DNA of 64,000 nucleotides from Polychytrium aggregatum (Eukaryota; Chytridiomycota; Chytridiomycetes; Polychytriales): assembly GCF_025602895.1 (NCBI RefSeq), contig NW_026516280.1, positions 1-64,000 of the forward strand, read 5' to 3'. Shown piece after piece: positions 12,801 through 25,559 of the stretch. The first letter of the stretch is position 1. Each line of letters opens with the position of its first letter. A program made the position numbers and the translations under genes. Under the pieces are notes generated by a model. The model did not search any database and was not told the origin of the DNA. It saw only the letters and a list, made by a program, of their open reading frames with translations.

Positions 12801-14476
12801 GGCCGAGAAGAGTGCCCACCTATCCGAGATGGCTTGTGGATGTGGATTCTCAGACGCGAGTCGTGACACTCGCAGCGATGATCGACCCTCCACGAATTAT
12901 AGCGCCAATCGCTAGCGCCCTTGATGCCACCCAGCTAACTCCACACCTGCGACCGCCTTATATAGGAACGCAAGGCGATCGCGCTCGAGAGAGCCGAGCT
13001 CGAGGCGCAACGAACCTCGATGGGCAACATCGAGATCGATCTACGACATCTCAAAGAGCGGGAAGAGGCCCAGCTCAAGGCCGGTGTGTATCCGTGCGTC
13101 TGGATCCACAGCTCCACCATAATCGACCGATGTTCGCACAGCAGTCGTTGCCCAACTTTACTGACATGACCGTCGCAACCGGGTTAGATCGCATCATCCT
13201 CGATCGTGAACTCCGAGCACTTCGGGTGAAACAAGACGAGTATCATCGCGAATCTGCTCTGATCCGTGCGGGACATTCCAGCTTGGACATGCTCAAATCC
13301 AGACTGGAGACAGAGCACAATGTCTTTGAGGCACAACGAAAGGAGTTCGAGGCCAAGATCCAGGATGCCATAAAGATGCACGCGGAAGCCAGTTAAGTGG
13401 CGCATGTCGGCCCCAAGTTAATGGCGGTGCTATGTACAAGAGCTGACCGGGAATGGATGTCCCATCCTCCGATTGTGCATCGGCCGCTCCTCAGTGAACG
13501 CCAAGCAGGCCGCTCAGTCTGTCCTGAGACAGGCACAAATGTCCACCACGGCTCTGGAAGAAGAGCGGAACCGAGTAGGTCCATTCGCCGCCGATGGCCT
13601 AACCCAAGCATCTGCGGAATGGAGCAGAGCGAAGAGAGATGGGGAAGATGGCTATCGAACAGCACCCAGGCGAGCGAGGTGTGGAAGTCGCCAAGATGGT
13701 GTGCTGTGCCGGGATTTCGATTCCGAGTGCCGACCTCGACACTTCGTCGATTCAGCATGATATCCAACCCCAGGGAACTGACACCGCCCTTGGAATCCAT
13801 ACACTATTAGTTGGCACAACAGAAGCACGATATCGAGGAAGAGAAGAAGAAGCATGTCGAGGACAGACTGGCCCTCGCCAACCAGCGTTGTGTGAGCCTT
13901 CGGGAGCAAGGCTCGCTTGAGCCCACAACAGCACGGGTCCGCCTGGGTCCGTCGGATGGCCAAGTTGTTCGTATTGCCTCGATGCGATCGGCGACACCCT
14001 CTGCCGAAGTGCTGCAAGGAGCATACGTGATGCCAAAGCCATCCAAGGCCCACCTGTACTTTGGCGCCCGACACGTTCCGAATGCCCGCCCAAGGCCCAG
14101 CTCAATCTCAGCAAGCACACAGCTCGGCAAAGGTCGGACGAGCTCTCGCACTCTTGCCTGGGCACGTACAGAGCCTCACGCCCGAGATTCATCGCCACCA
14201 TCCTTACCACTCCCGTGGTCGAGCCGGGTGGCAAGTCGCGGAGTAAATGGAGGGATACTGACGATGCTGCTGGACACGCCTGAGCGAGGACCGGGCTTCG
14301 CGGCGAGGTTATCGTCGGGGTGGCACCAAGACTCGATGGAGCTTGAGATCGACTCGTATCTGCAGACGCCGCTGCCCAAGTGTCCTCCCGACGACACTGA
14401 GAAGATCGACGGCCAGCCCGGTGCGGCCCAGAATGCAGTGCGGGGCATGAATGCAACTGTGCTTGCCCAGCCGTGA
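6890..14476 (+). CDS. Long coiled-coil protein, FBF1-like (candidate ciliary transition-fibre protein)
   Basis: A gene of many short exons. Exon 1 (6890 to about 7105) starts MPPKSKG and continues with an acidic DDDDLNDLLGD stretch, similar in style to the N-terminus of animal FBF1. Low-complexity Ser/Pro exons follow (about 7444-7793, 8728-8878, 9100-9390), including EDDEYIPAFLLE. From about 11030 to 13890 a series of exons encodes continuous heptad-rich Glu/Lys/Gln coiled coil, such as EREAAFQIREKQIS and HDIEEEKKKHVEDRLAL. FBF1 anchors cilia in flagellated cells, which would suit a zoosporic fungus. The end is uncertain: the last clear coding exon is near 13811-13890, and 14476 is the furthest plausible stop. 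It could be another long coiled-coil centrosomal protein. Confidence 0.5.
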
Positions 14477-14541
14477 ACATGACCGCCTGTTGCGCAGACC
14501 GAATACAAGAGCACAGCGCGCCGCTCAGTCGGGGTGGGAGC

Positions 14542-14602
14542 GCGCTGGTTGGCTGTGGCGGTCGCGCACCCGCCTCCGCCCCCCGCCACAGCCAACCAGC
14601 GC
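14542..14602. promoter_or_regulatory. Perfect 20-bp inverted repeat upstream of the MFSD5-like gene
   Basis: The arms at 14542-14561 (GCGCTGGTTGGCTGTGGCGG) and 14583-14602 are exact reverse complements with a 21-base spacer. Just downstream are a CCAAT motif (14605-14609), a second 7-bp inverted repeat (14620-14626 with 14640-14646) and an E-box CACGTG (14637-14642). The cluster lies 190-290 bp before the start codon at 14829, so a promoter role is inferred from position. Confidence 0.6.
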
Positions 14603-14828
14603 AGCCAATCACCGTGCGAGCGCCACACCCACCACCCACGTGGCGCAGTCCCTATTGGCGGGCGCGCCTTTGTTTGTTGGCGGACTTGGCGGAGCGCTGC
14701 CCACCCATGCCCAAAGTCCCGCTCCATCGCCATATCTTGCCACCCGTCCTTGCGCCAGGTGGCTTCTCTTCGTCGTCCCCCCCCTGCCTGCCTGCATTCC
14801 CGGCCGATCCGATCTCCTCTACGTCGCC

Positions 14829-17268
14829 ATGGCTGAAAACCCGATCTATCTGGCTGGATTCATCCTGCTGTCGCTGACCTGTGCGCTGGTGTCGTACTAC
14901 TACCGAAACGTCAAGACCCCCGAGTCCACCGAGACGCTCGAGCCTCTGACGGCCGCGACAGAAGGCGATGAGGACAGCGATCGTCTCATGAGCACTCTTG
15001 CCGATGCTCCGGCGGGCAAGGTCGCCTCGTCCTTCGCCAACACCGCAAACTTTGACTCCTTCAAGAAGAACTATCTGCTCGTCTACTCCCTGGTCATGAG
15101 TGCGTGAGCCCATTTTCCACCGTTTTCGTCCTGTAGCAGCCGAAGAGAGGGGCGATGCGGTGCACTGCAGCTGGAGGTGGCGTTCGCATATCTGGTCCTA
15201 TCCGGCTCACACAGACTCCCCCCCCCAGTGTCGGACTGGCTCCAGGGACCCTATATCTACCAGCTCTACCGCGACTACGGCTATGACCTCAACGACATTG
15301 CCATCCTGTTCATCACTGGGTTTCTGTCCTCTGCCGTTCTCGGCACCGTCGTCGGATCGATTGCCGACAGAGTGTATGTCTCTGGAGCCTCGCTTCCCCC
15401 TTCCCTCCATCCACCAGCCTCTCAAGACGCTGCCCTGTCGAACTGGGTCGCCGAGCTTGCACAGCTCGGTTGCGCTGACCACCTTTATCCTATCCTCTCT
15501 TATATCATACCTGCGAACCGATCCGTGGCTGCGTCGCCAGTGGCCGCAAGACAATGTGCCTGGCCTTCTGTGTCGTCTACACCGTCTCCTGCTTGACAAA
15601 GCTCTCCCCGGCCTTCTCGGTGCTTTTGCTTGGCCGAGTCACTGGCGGAGTCGCAACGTCGCTCCTGTTTTCTACTTTCGAGGCATGGATGGTCAGCGAG
15701 CACTTTTCGAGAGGTCTGCATCATCCCAGAGCCCAATCTGCTGCTGCTGCTTCCATGTCGTCGGTGTCTCCTGCCATGGCTTCCAATGCACATGGATGGC
15801 TGACCATGCCGCTCCCCTCAGGCTTCAAGGATTCTCTGCTTTCCGACACCTTCTCGTGGGCAACTTTCTTGAACGGCCTCGTCGCCATCATCTCTGGTAG
15901 GCTTTGATTCCGCGTAGCGACGCCGCCTGCTCATGATTCCAGCCCTCTGACGATGTTGCTTCCCAGGCGTCCTGGCCAACTTCCTCGCCAACATCTGGGG
16001 ACCTGTGTCTCCGTTCATGGCATCAATCGTCTTCCAAGGTGCCGCTGCGGCCGTGATCTCAACGACCTGGTCCGAAAACTACGGCAGCGAGGTAATTGTG
16101 CACCCCTTCGGTGGACGAGGAGAATCACGCTGGCGCTTGAGTTGGTTTGGGAGCTAACGTCTGAACACCCCCCCACAGAAGCCCAAGGCCAGCTCTTCAT
16201 CGCTCAAACAGGCCATTTCGGTGATTTTCAATGGTGAGTTCGGCCACAATCTGCAGTCCCAGCAGCCGCCCTGCCGCTCAATCGTATTGGCGACTATGGC
16301 CTCGCTCGCACCACTGCTTGGCCAGCTGTCTGCGCTGAGACATGGGCTTGTCGCTAACACATTTGCATCGATACAGACTCGAACATCCGCTCAACCGGAC
16401 TGATGCAAACCTTCTTTGAAAGCGCCATGTACACGTTTGTGTTCCTCTGGTCGCCAGTCCTTGAGAACATTACCCGTAAGCCATCCCTCGAGCTTCGGCC
16501 GATTGGCCTGCCATTTGCATCTGCATCTCTGTGTCTGCATCTGTGTCTGCATCCGATGATCGCAATCGCAATGATCGGCTACAACGGGCAATTTGAAGGT
16601 GCACTAAGACTACGTGCCTACACAGCGACGTCGCTCTCACTTCCCTACGGCATCATCTTTGCCGCCTTCATGGTGTCAATCATGATCGGCTCGGTCATCT
16701 TCCGTGTGCTCAACGCCGAGCGTATGAGCCACAAGATCATTGCCCGCAATCTCTTCCTGGCGGCTGGAGTCTCGCTCGTCATCCCGGCTCTCTTCATCCA
16801 GGTGCGGACGCTCCTCCGTGTCCACAGACTTGCTGTTGCCGACGGCTGTGGGCGGCGCGCGGCATCGGTGTTGATGACGCACTATGCTATGCCATGCCTG
16901 ACTTGCTGACCAATAACTCCCGACCACACCAGAATGCCACGATTCTGTTTGCCGCCTTCAACCTCTTTGAGCTCTGCTGTGGTATCTACTATCCCACCCT
17001 GGGCACGATCCGATCCAAAGTGATTCCCGAAGAGATCCGCGCCACCGTCATGAACATCTTCAGAGTCCCGCTGAACCTGATCGTTGTCGTTACATTGCTG
17101 AAGGTCAAGGATATTAGCCAGAGCCTCCTGTTTGTTCTCTGCGCTGCGTCTGTGATTGTGGCGGCATACTATGCCACCGTCGTCTCTGTCCAGACCAAGG
17201 ATGTAGTCAAGATCGTCGACAAGGATACGACTGAGATGTCATCAATTGCCGTTGCCGAAGACGAGTGA
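14829..17268 (+). CDS. MFSD5: MFSD5-type molybdate-anion transporter (major facilitator)
   Basis: Multi-pass membrane protein of the MFS_5/MFSD5 family, whose members transport molybdate anion. Nine exons join in frame (14829-15099, 15229-15373, 15541-15713, 15822-15896, 15967-16091, 16179-16233, 16377-16475, 16626-16801, 16933-17268) and give 484 residues. Family hallmarks are DWLQGPYIYQLYRDYG after the first membrane segment, the GSIADRVGRK loop between segments 2 and 3, GRVTGGVATSLLFSTFE, and a late CCGIYYPTLGTIRSKVIPEE segment. The C-terminal tail is short and acidic. A truncated Fanzor-element end lies 260 bp past the stop codon. Substrate is known for the family, not shown here. Confidence 0.93.
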
Positions 17269-17527
17269 GCGATCGCATACCACACGCGAGGGATGCGCGG
17301 CCTTTGGAAACATGGCCACTTCCTTTCCCATAATTTTTGAACTATACTCAGATGCCCACTGATACCAGAGTCGCGCAGGACTTTAAGTGAAGGGGAGCAG
17401 GGCACCATAACTTCCCGCCAGACCAATGCACATTTGGAAGAGTGTCGCTCGGGGCAAGGCTCGGGAGTATTGGCTCTCTCGATGTGATCCGGAGCGGCCA
17501 AGCAGAGGACCACAGTGCGGCTTGATA

Positions 17528-17783
17528 CAGTCGGTCCAGAAAGAAACGGGACAGTTCCTTCCTGGCTTCAGATGTCTGAAACCCGCTGACTGACTGTAGG
17601 CCCCAGTGAGCAAGCTGTGAGATTGTTTCCTGTCTTCGTTGGCAATCGAGCGGTTTTGGTTGGATGGGAAGCATGGTCTTGAATACACCCGGTCGATCTC
17701 CTGTGGCGATGATCGACTGGCACACCGAGATCATGTTCCTGGCTGCATTGATGTCTCGATCCCACAGCGTATGGCAGCTTGCA
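17528..17783 (-). mobile_element. Truncated right end of Fanzor element, subfamily II
   Basis: The right terminus starts at 17528 after TA (17526-17527) with CAGTCGGTCCAGAAAGAAAC then GGGACAG, matching the 40176 copy. On the minus strand it keeps the codons for CHTLWDRDINAARNMISVC and TGDRPGVFKT, the RuvC-III end of Fanzor, then a tail with a hairpin at 17563-17582. Homology stops near 17783 and no left end is present. It lies about 200 bp upstream of the WDR24 start codon. Confidence 0.85.
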
Positions 17784-17981
17784 GCGGCCGAGGAGGCCAG
17801 GCGGGCCCGATGTTGGATCCAAGCCCACGTCCTTGCGGCCCTGGTCTTCTCTGGCCGCTGGACCAATCGCCTTGATCTGCCGCTGAAGCCCCACGACCCG
17901 GCTGCCTCGACACCAGCCCGGCCACCATAGCATCCGCTGCTCTCTCTCCGTCACCATCTGTATCTGCCGACGTCGCCAGCG

Positions 17982-20900
17982 ATGAGCCACCAGTCGAGGA
18001 CTGCCCGAAGCCGTGGCCAAAACCAAGTCCAGAGCCAGAGCCGCAGCCAGAGCCTGAGCCAAGTCGCAGGCCAGTCTTACAGCCAGAGCCAAAGCCAAAG
18101 CCAAAGCCAGAACCGCTATGATCTTCTATCGGAAGCCCCGCTCCCCTCGGAGGAGGACACCGATGTTGGCTCGATGGCCTCGAACAAGCTCTCGAGCGTC
18201 AGCTCCAGCATGCGCTCCCAGCTGGCCTCCACCACCCAAAGTCCTCCCAACCATGCTCACGGCGGCCCGCGGATAGGCTTTCCGGGAGGCGACCACTTTG
18301 CGCATTCCGAGCACCACTCGCACGAGTCGCTGCGATATCATCTCGGCAGCTCTCTGACGGCCCTTGCCGCCAACTCTGAAAAGAACCATGTTGTCGTCGT
18401 CGGGAAAAACGGTATGCGGTCGTGAGGTGGTTGCGAGGCGTCTCTGCAATCAACATCCAATATCCCCGGTGCATCCTCTCGTCTCGCTCTGACTCTCTTG
18501 TGTCCTTCAACAGTCATCAAGATCCTCGGCGTTGCTGGCTCGTCCATCACGGAATATATGAATCTGCGAGTTGGATTCCAGTCGAGTCAAACCTTCCAAT
18601 GCAGCGATGTCCAGTGGGGACGAGGAGGTTCGTTGGCTTGAGCAGGGCAACAGCAGCAACAGCAGCAACAGCAGCAGCATTGGGCGTACCCGACAGCCGA
18701 CCATATCAGCCTCCAACGGCTCAGATGATTGCATCGACTGAGGCCCATGTTTTCAACTGGGTATCGCTCATGCGACTACGTCCTTACATAACCCTGCCCT
18801 CGTGGACACTTCACTCCATCCTCTCGACAACCCTCTGAACGCTCATACGTGCCGACAGAACTGTCCAGCACCATCGTCGCTGCCACAATGAGCAACTCGA
18901 TTCTCGCCTGGGATATTCAGCGGACAAGCCCGATCAAGTTTGGTACGCTGTCCGTGCGATCCAGTCGCTGAGCAACCATGCCGGTGAATCTGGCTTCAGC
19001 AACACTTTGCCATCGAGGACACTCTGATGGCAGCACAGACGCTGATCTCCTCCGCCTTGCCCACCGGTGCTCCAGACAGATCCATCGCCGACTTTGATCA
19101 AGTTGTCAACCGCCTCTCGTTTCATCCAACTCAGAATCGCCTCCTCTTGTGCGGGTCGCAAGACGGCATCATTCGGCTCCTCGATCTGCGCGAACGGTCA
19201 TCCCATGCCACAGCATTTGAGGGACGTGCCGAAGGAGTTCGGGATGTGCAGTTTTCCCCTGTCAACGGCCACGAATTTGCGGCTGCGTTCGAGAGTGGCA
19301 TAATTCAGGTATGGGCCTTTCAGGACATGCGCCATCTGCTCAAGCTCCTGACGAACATGCCATCGGAGCCTGCCGATTGACGCCATACGACAACAGAGGA
19401 CATGCATTGGTGCCGAGCCTGGTGGCTGATGCCTGTGGACATGGATTTCGATATCCCCTGCTTGCAGAAATGGGATCTGCGCCATCAATCCGCGTGGGTG
19501 AAGAAATGGGCTGCCCACAATGCAGTTACGCTCTCACTCGACTGGCATCATAGCGGCAAGTACCTCGCCAGTGGCGGTCGCGACAAAATCATCAAGGCAA
19601 GTACTACGAGTCTGATGGAGTCCTCGGCCGTCCTTGTTGAAGAAGCGCCTGCATCGCCGGCACTGTTGATGCAGTCAGCGGCGAGAGACTGAGATGCGAC
19701 TTTTCGCTGGCTCTGTTCCCCTGCCACTAGGTCTGGGATGCCACCGGTGACGCTCGCAAGCCCGTTGCCAGTATCCAGGCCACCATGCCTGTATCCCGGG
19801 TTCAGTGGCGACCAGGCTACGATTGGCAGCTGGCTTCGTGCTATCTCAACACGGACAACCGCATCAATATCTGGGATCTCGGCCGGCCATTCATCCCGTA
19901 TTGCAGCATCGAGAAGCCCGACAATACGACAACCGGTATATGCAGCGTCGTTGCATTTGCTTGCAACAGTCATCATCGCAACCGCACTGGCGGTTGGTTC
20001 GACGCTCCTGTTTTGGGGGCGAGCGGGAGGGCACACACAATGCCGGGTGCAGAGTCTGCATTAGCAGCAACTAACTGGCCTGTATTCTCGAAACAAACGA
20101 CCGCAGGGCTCCTGTGGGCGAACGAAGACACAATGTGGACGTGCTCGAAGGAGCAGTACTTTTTCAGATTCAACATTGACAAATGCAGCGCGCGCCCCTT
20201 TGACCAGATGAGCCGAGTCGGGATTGCATGGAGCCCTGACAACACCTTGGCGTTCGCAGCCGACCAGCATGAGGCCCATGAGCAGAGTATCGCCTATTAC
20301 CGGTAGGGCGAGGCTCTCGTCTGCGCATTATTCCTCGCAATGTTGCAACGCAGCACACAACCAAGGCCAATGCCCGCCCTCCCTATCCTGCACGCACCTT
20401 TGACACCTGTTTACCACCGTTTCCTCTACCGCCACCATTGCCATCGGAACCAACCTATTCCAAGCCACAAACCGAGTGCGCCGACCATCCAGCCGCAGCG
20501 CCCAGGGTCCGATGTCGATCCCCCGCAAATCCAGGTCTACCACCCCCAGCAGCTCTCCGGATACATAGAGCGCTTCGGCTTCGATTTCGGAAACTTTTCT
20601 CTCTTTGCGGAAAGCTACAGACTGGACTCGGATCCCGATAAGCTCTACGAAACCTGCGGGCAGAATGCAATGATTTCTGCAAAGGTGGGCCAGCGGACCG
20701 CGTGCCAGACCTGGCGAATGCTGCAGCTCCTCATTGCAGACCATGCGGCCGGTGAGGCCTCTCGCTCGAGAGGACGCAACCTCACTGCCCTTCTTGGAGC
20801 GGTCCACGATATCGATGAGAGCGACGAGCCCCACAACCCTCTCGGGGACCCGATGCAGCAGGACCCATTCTACACCCACGAGGACTCGAGTGTAGCATGG

Positions 20901-22780
20901 CTCCCCCTTCCTCAAGACAAATTGTCGCGCCACATCGGCAACACCGATTCGGAGGAGAATAGCGAAGAGGAGCCGTACGAGCCGCGAGAACGCCACGAAC
21001 ACGATCAGGACGACGGTGGCGACGAATACGACGCAGGCCCGTTGCCATCCGACCCCGAGTCCGGCTCGCCGCTCGGCAATGCAGACTATCCTAAAGACGC
21101 CTCTAGGCAGAGAAGAAAGGCTGGCAGCCCACGCCACGACGGCAGCAAGCATCGTGTCCATGAGCGCGACAGCGATAATGACGACGACGACGGCGGATAT
21201 GAAGAAGATCGCGACGAAAGTGACGAAGGCGAAGGGGCTGAAAACGACAGCCTCTACGATGGAAAGCGGATCCCGATACCTCGCTCCGACCTCGCGGCCG
21301 GCATTGCTGAGTCTTCGACCCCAAACACCACCCGCCTGGCCTTTGGCGACCACTTCGACGTCGGCACTTTGCCTAGCAGCCTCCGGGCCACGCCGCTGCA
21401 TTCCCGTCCAACCTCGGCGTCCAAGGCACGGACAAAGCATTCACGGAGCAGGGATCGTCCACGCAGCGCTGGACGGGGGAGGCGAACGCCATCTCCCGTG
21501 ACCGACGAGCCCCTGCTCCGACGATCTGGGACGGCCAAAAGCAGTTCGAAGCCGGCGATACCCGAGTTTATCATTCCCGAGTGGGACTGGAAGGACTATT
21601 TGGAAGGCGTGCTGACGTACTATTCGAATCTGGTAAGGCTCGCGACCTCTGCTCCCTCCCCTGCCTCAAACGTGCAACCGAAGCAGGAGCTGCGTTTCGC
21701 TGCTTTGCGCTGCAGCACCATGGCGCCGTGATGCCACAGCTGCACTATATGTGCTGTGCATATTGGGATGGATGATCCTGCGCTGATTCACTCTCACCAT
21801 GCTACCCTCGACTCCAGGGAAACGTCCAAATGTGTGTCGCACTCTCGTTTGTGATGGAACAAGTTGTCGAAATCGACCAGGAGAGACTCAAGCGATGGGT
21901 GTGGGCGTATATCGGTAATGCCAGTGCCCTACCATCGCAACAGTAATATCTGGGCCCTCGACTGCGATAGCCGTACGGGTGGCTTATTTTGACGGTATTT
22001 CTTCCAGATTTGCTCTGTCGTTTTAGAATGTGGACACTGGCAACAGAAATCATCAAGCGATGCTCAATTCCGGAAATCCAAGAGAAGAGCCAGGCATGTA
22101 TCGGTGCTCCGTGCCCTCGGGGCGAATGGGAAAGCCATTTGCGGCGGAGCGGTGTGGTTGTAATGCCAGACACATGGAGACAGGGCGCAATTCAGCGGCG
22201 CGGACTCATAGCGCCATCGGGCACATCTATTGTGTAGGAATCGACCGTGATACACCAGTCGTGCCAAGTATGCAAAAGCTCGATCACAAATGCGCCATTT
22301 AACAAATGTGCCAAATGCAAGACCAAGTTGCGGTGCTCGCTGTGGTGGGTGTCGAGGCAGCTGTCATTGTCCGGGAGCACTCCTCCCGCTCACGGCACTC
22401 GACCAGCGAGATCCTCGTTTTGACATCTATGTCCAACACAGCCACAAGGCAATCGAGGGTCTGTTTGTGTGGTGCCAAGGCTGCTCGCATGGTGGGCATA
22501 TCGAGTGCCTCAAAGGTAAGCGTTTGCTTGTGACCCTCCGCGAATGTACACAGTCGGCCTGGCGCTCTCCGACGCGGACGATTGCCCTTTGGCTGGCTGT
22601 GTGCTCGAATATTCGTGGTGCCTTGCCTGAGTCTGGCGGCGGGATATGGGTGACTGAAGCAGCGATTCCTGTTTCGCTTATGTGATTCGTCAAGACTGGT
22701 TCGCCAACAACACCGAATGCTGCACCGGATGTGGCCACCAGTGTCTGCCCGAGACGTTTGTCGAGAAGATTGGAGAATAA
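17982..22780 (+). CDS. WDR24: WDR24/Sea2-like GATOR2 (SEACAT) subunit
   Basis: Scaffold subunit of the vacuole/lysosome-bound complex that controls TORC1 in response to amino acids. The N-terminus is a Ser/Gln-rich low-complexity run (about residues 14-45). WD40 repeats follow across exons from about 18514 to 20306, for example GVRDVQFSPVNGHEFAAAF and HSGKYLASGGRD, then a long disordered acidic linker (about 20500-21560). A helical segment contains IDLLCRFRMWTLATEIIKR once spliced. The C-terminal zinc region shows CNKCAKCKTKLRC, GLFVWCQGCSHGGHIECL and CCTGCGHQCLP, as in the RING of WDR24. The stop codon is at 22778-22780. I did not resolve every junction. Confidence 0.9.
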
Positions 22781-23289
22781 TGTGCTCGGTCAGCGTTTTG
22801 CTTGGCGACCGTAGCCTATCACTGAGGAGCACTGTGAACAGCCACCTCGGCCGCAGTGCTCAGGAGAAGCCAGCCAGATGCGAATGGGATCACCGACTCC
22901 TGGTACACGGATGGGTTGCAACCTGCTTTGTAGCCGTGACGCTTTCACCCTCCACAAGCCCAAAGCGGAGAGATGCCCGATAGGGATTGGGAACACACCC
23001 AGATGCATGCGCACATGTCCGGATTCGTTTCACTTCATTGTTTGCGATACAGTCTATCAGTCTTGCGTCTCTCGCCTCGAAAACAAACCCGTGCGGAATC
23101 ATATGATATAGAATTCGGTAAATACAAGCTGGTTCGCTAGGGCGATACAGTCAAAGTGGAGGAGAAATCGAGAGAGGAGTTGCGCTGCTGTCTGAGCCCA
23201 GAGAGCCTATGCGCTGTCCGCAACGTTTACAGCGGGCACAGGCTTCTTGAGGAAATCAGTGCATTGCAGAGACCCAGAGCTGCTGCCAG
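22781..23289. other. Convergent intergenic region
   Basis: This stretch lies between the 3' ends of WDR24 and the GT15 gene. I see nothing coding or repetitive in it. Confidence 0.5.
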
Positions 23290-25559
23290 CTACGACCAGT
23301 ATTTGGTCAGCCACTCCATATAATGCTCAAAGTGGCCCCTCCATGGATCGTTGCGGTATGCCCACAGATCCCGGTATTTCTGGACATTGAGGCGAGAGGG
23401 AGAAATCCGGGGCACGGTTAGGTACGGCGAGAAGAGGCCGATTGCGATGGGGTTTCGGAACAAAGCCGCTGGCCCCTTTCACACAAGCCCATACGTATGC
23501 CAAGGGCCCTTTCGATCGGCGAGATCAGGCGATGCTACTCTCACAGCCCACCTTCTGCCGCAGGTCACACGTGCACTTGTTCTGGACAATGTATCCCTTG
23601 GATGGGATGTCTTGAGGGCAATGCAGACGGTCGCTGTGGCGGTATCCTAGATGAGGTGGGGGGGGGCCATCAGTGATGGTGGATGGCACAGGACAGGGGG
23701 AAGCAAGCAAACACATCCGTAGACAACACCGGCTTCAAGACGTTCGCAGCACACAGACCCGACACAGCACTGACGCCAGCAGATGCAGCGGCGGTGGATC
23801 CTCACCAATGTCGTAAAAGTAGTGCATTTGGTTTTCGTTGAGCAGCAGGCCGGCCGCCAAGGTGTGCACGGGAGCATCGCCCCACCGCTCAAAGAAGAAC
23901 CCGCCCGTTCGATCGAGATAGTCAAAGTAGTCGTTGTACTCTTTGCTGCGGAACCACTTGAGATCGGCAATCTCAAAGTTGGTCCAGAAGTGGATGCCGT
24001 TGTAGTCATTCTTCTTTGTGTCGTGGAAGGCCATGAGATGTCGCGGCACAGCCTTGCCTTTCTTGAGCTTGATATAATCCATCGTAGATTTCCACAGGCC
24101 GCGGACGGTCTGGAGATATTCGTTGGCGATGATGGTGAAGCCGTAGACCTTGTTGTTCTTCTTCATCAGCAGAAACGGATCAAAGTCGATGTAACAGTAG
24201 TAATCTGTGCTTGGCTCGATCTGAAGAAGGGGATTGCAGGGCAAGCACAGCCGCATTAGTCGGCTGACGCTCAGGCGCATTGGCGGCGATTAAGCATGGA
24301 TAGCGATGGGTACATATGGGTGCAGATGGGTGCAGATGGGTACAAATGGGTGCAAATGGGCCGATCCGAATGCCTCAGCAATCACTGGACGAGCCATTGA
24401 GCCATGCAATTGAACCGAGCAACCGAACCAAGCAATTGGACGGAGCGTGGCATTTGCAAAGATCGGAAGCAAAGGATCGTCCGTTCCCCCTCGGCTTTAC
24501 GCAAGCCGCGCTTACCCGCCAGTAGTACTCATATTTCTCCATCAGTGGGTGCTTGTAGAAGAACCCAGAGTTCCATCGGCACATGTGGTGGTAGCTCTCG
24601 AGGCCACCATAGAGATAGCCCTCAAACTCCTGGCGCGCCATCTCGCGATGGGCACGCTTTGGATCGATGAAGGACGGCAGCGACCAGTGCTCCTTTGGGA
24701 TCAGGGCAAACTCGACGGTCGCCTGGGTTGCATTGCGGACGCGATCGATAAACTCCTGGGTAAAGGGCTGATCGTTAAAGATGGCATAGGGATAGCGGTA
24801 ACGGGAGTTGAAGGTGCGCTCAAAGGACTCCATCGTCGCGAGGAGATCGTCGAGCTCGCGGTTGCGCACGACAGAGAGGATCACGGCGTTGACCCGCTCT
24901 TCGGTCTTGGTCGAAGGACAGTGCTCCATGGCGGTTTTGGCGGCCGCGCCCGAGTCGATGATCTTGTGCTGGTCCAGCAGCTCTTTGAGGTAGCGGTTCT
25001 GATTATAGAGCTCGATCGTGAGGTTGAACGAGTCGCGCTGGCTCTGCTCAACGAGATCGGACCGGAGCTGCTCGAGCTCGCTCTGGACCATGAGCCGCGT
25101 TCGCTTGAGCTCGTCGGCAACGGCAGGGTCCGACAGGGCCTGGACATGGTTCAAGACGGGCTGCTTGGGCTGGTTTTGCTCGGGCCGCTTGGTGCGGTCT
25201 TGGCTGGGCAGCTTCGCGTGGTCTTTGCTCTGTTGCGGGACATGATCATGGCTCGGCTTCTGGCCATTCGCAGAGCCCTGGGCTGTCCAGCCGGCGCGAT
25301 CAGCCCTCACAGCCTGCGGCGGCCGATCGTTCGCCTTGGAAGTCGCAGCCGGAGGCTGCTTGCGGACATCATTCGTGCGCTTGGGATTCAGGACTACAGG
25401 GCCCTGCTGCTCGACGCTCTCGTCCACGGCGCTCATCGCCGCTGGCGAGAATAGCGTGAGCACCGCGATGACAATAACACCCAACAGCAGGACGGTCTGA
25501 AGCCGCCGAGATATCAAGCGAGAGAAGGGCAAGGCAGCCCGATATCGGTGGAGAATCAT
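23290..25559 (-). CDS. GT15 family alpha-1,2-mannosyltransferase (Kre2/Mnt1-like)
   Basis: Golgi type II membrane enzyme that adds mannose to protein glycans. Exon 1 (25559-24516) encodes a short cytosolic tail, one membrane anchor (about residues 20-42), a Pro/Lys/Gln-rich stem and the start of the catalytic domain (NAVILSVVRNRELDDLL, HMCRWNSGFFYKHPLM). Exon 2 (24220-23806) holds the hallmark core: DYYCYIDFDPFLLMK, FHFW-equivalent GIHFWTNFEIADL, and GGFFFERWGDAPVH. Exon 3 starts at 23646 and has a Cys-rich end (CPQD, CTCD). The last exon is probably about 23370-23290, ending EHYMEWLTKYWS; its acceptor is uncertain. The donor pairing at 24516/24220 is in frame. Confidence 0.9.
24305..24360. 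repeat. 10-bp tandem repeat inside a GT15 intron
   Basis: Five to six imperfect copies of ATGGGTRCAR lie in the intron between exons 1 and 2 of the GT15 gene. Confidence 0.75.

Noticed and set aside
20328-21440. Long minus-strand frame of 370 codons
   Set aside because: It is antisense to the WDR24 linker; high GC and biased codon use create a shadow frame with no domain.
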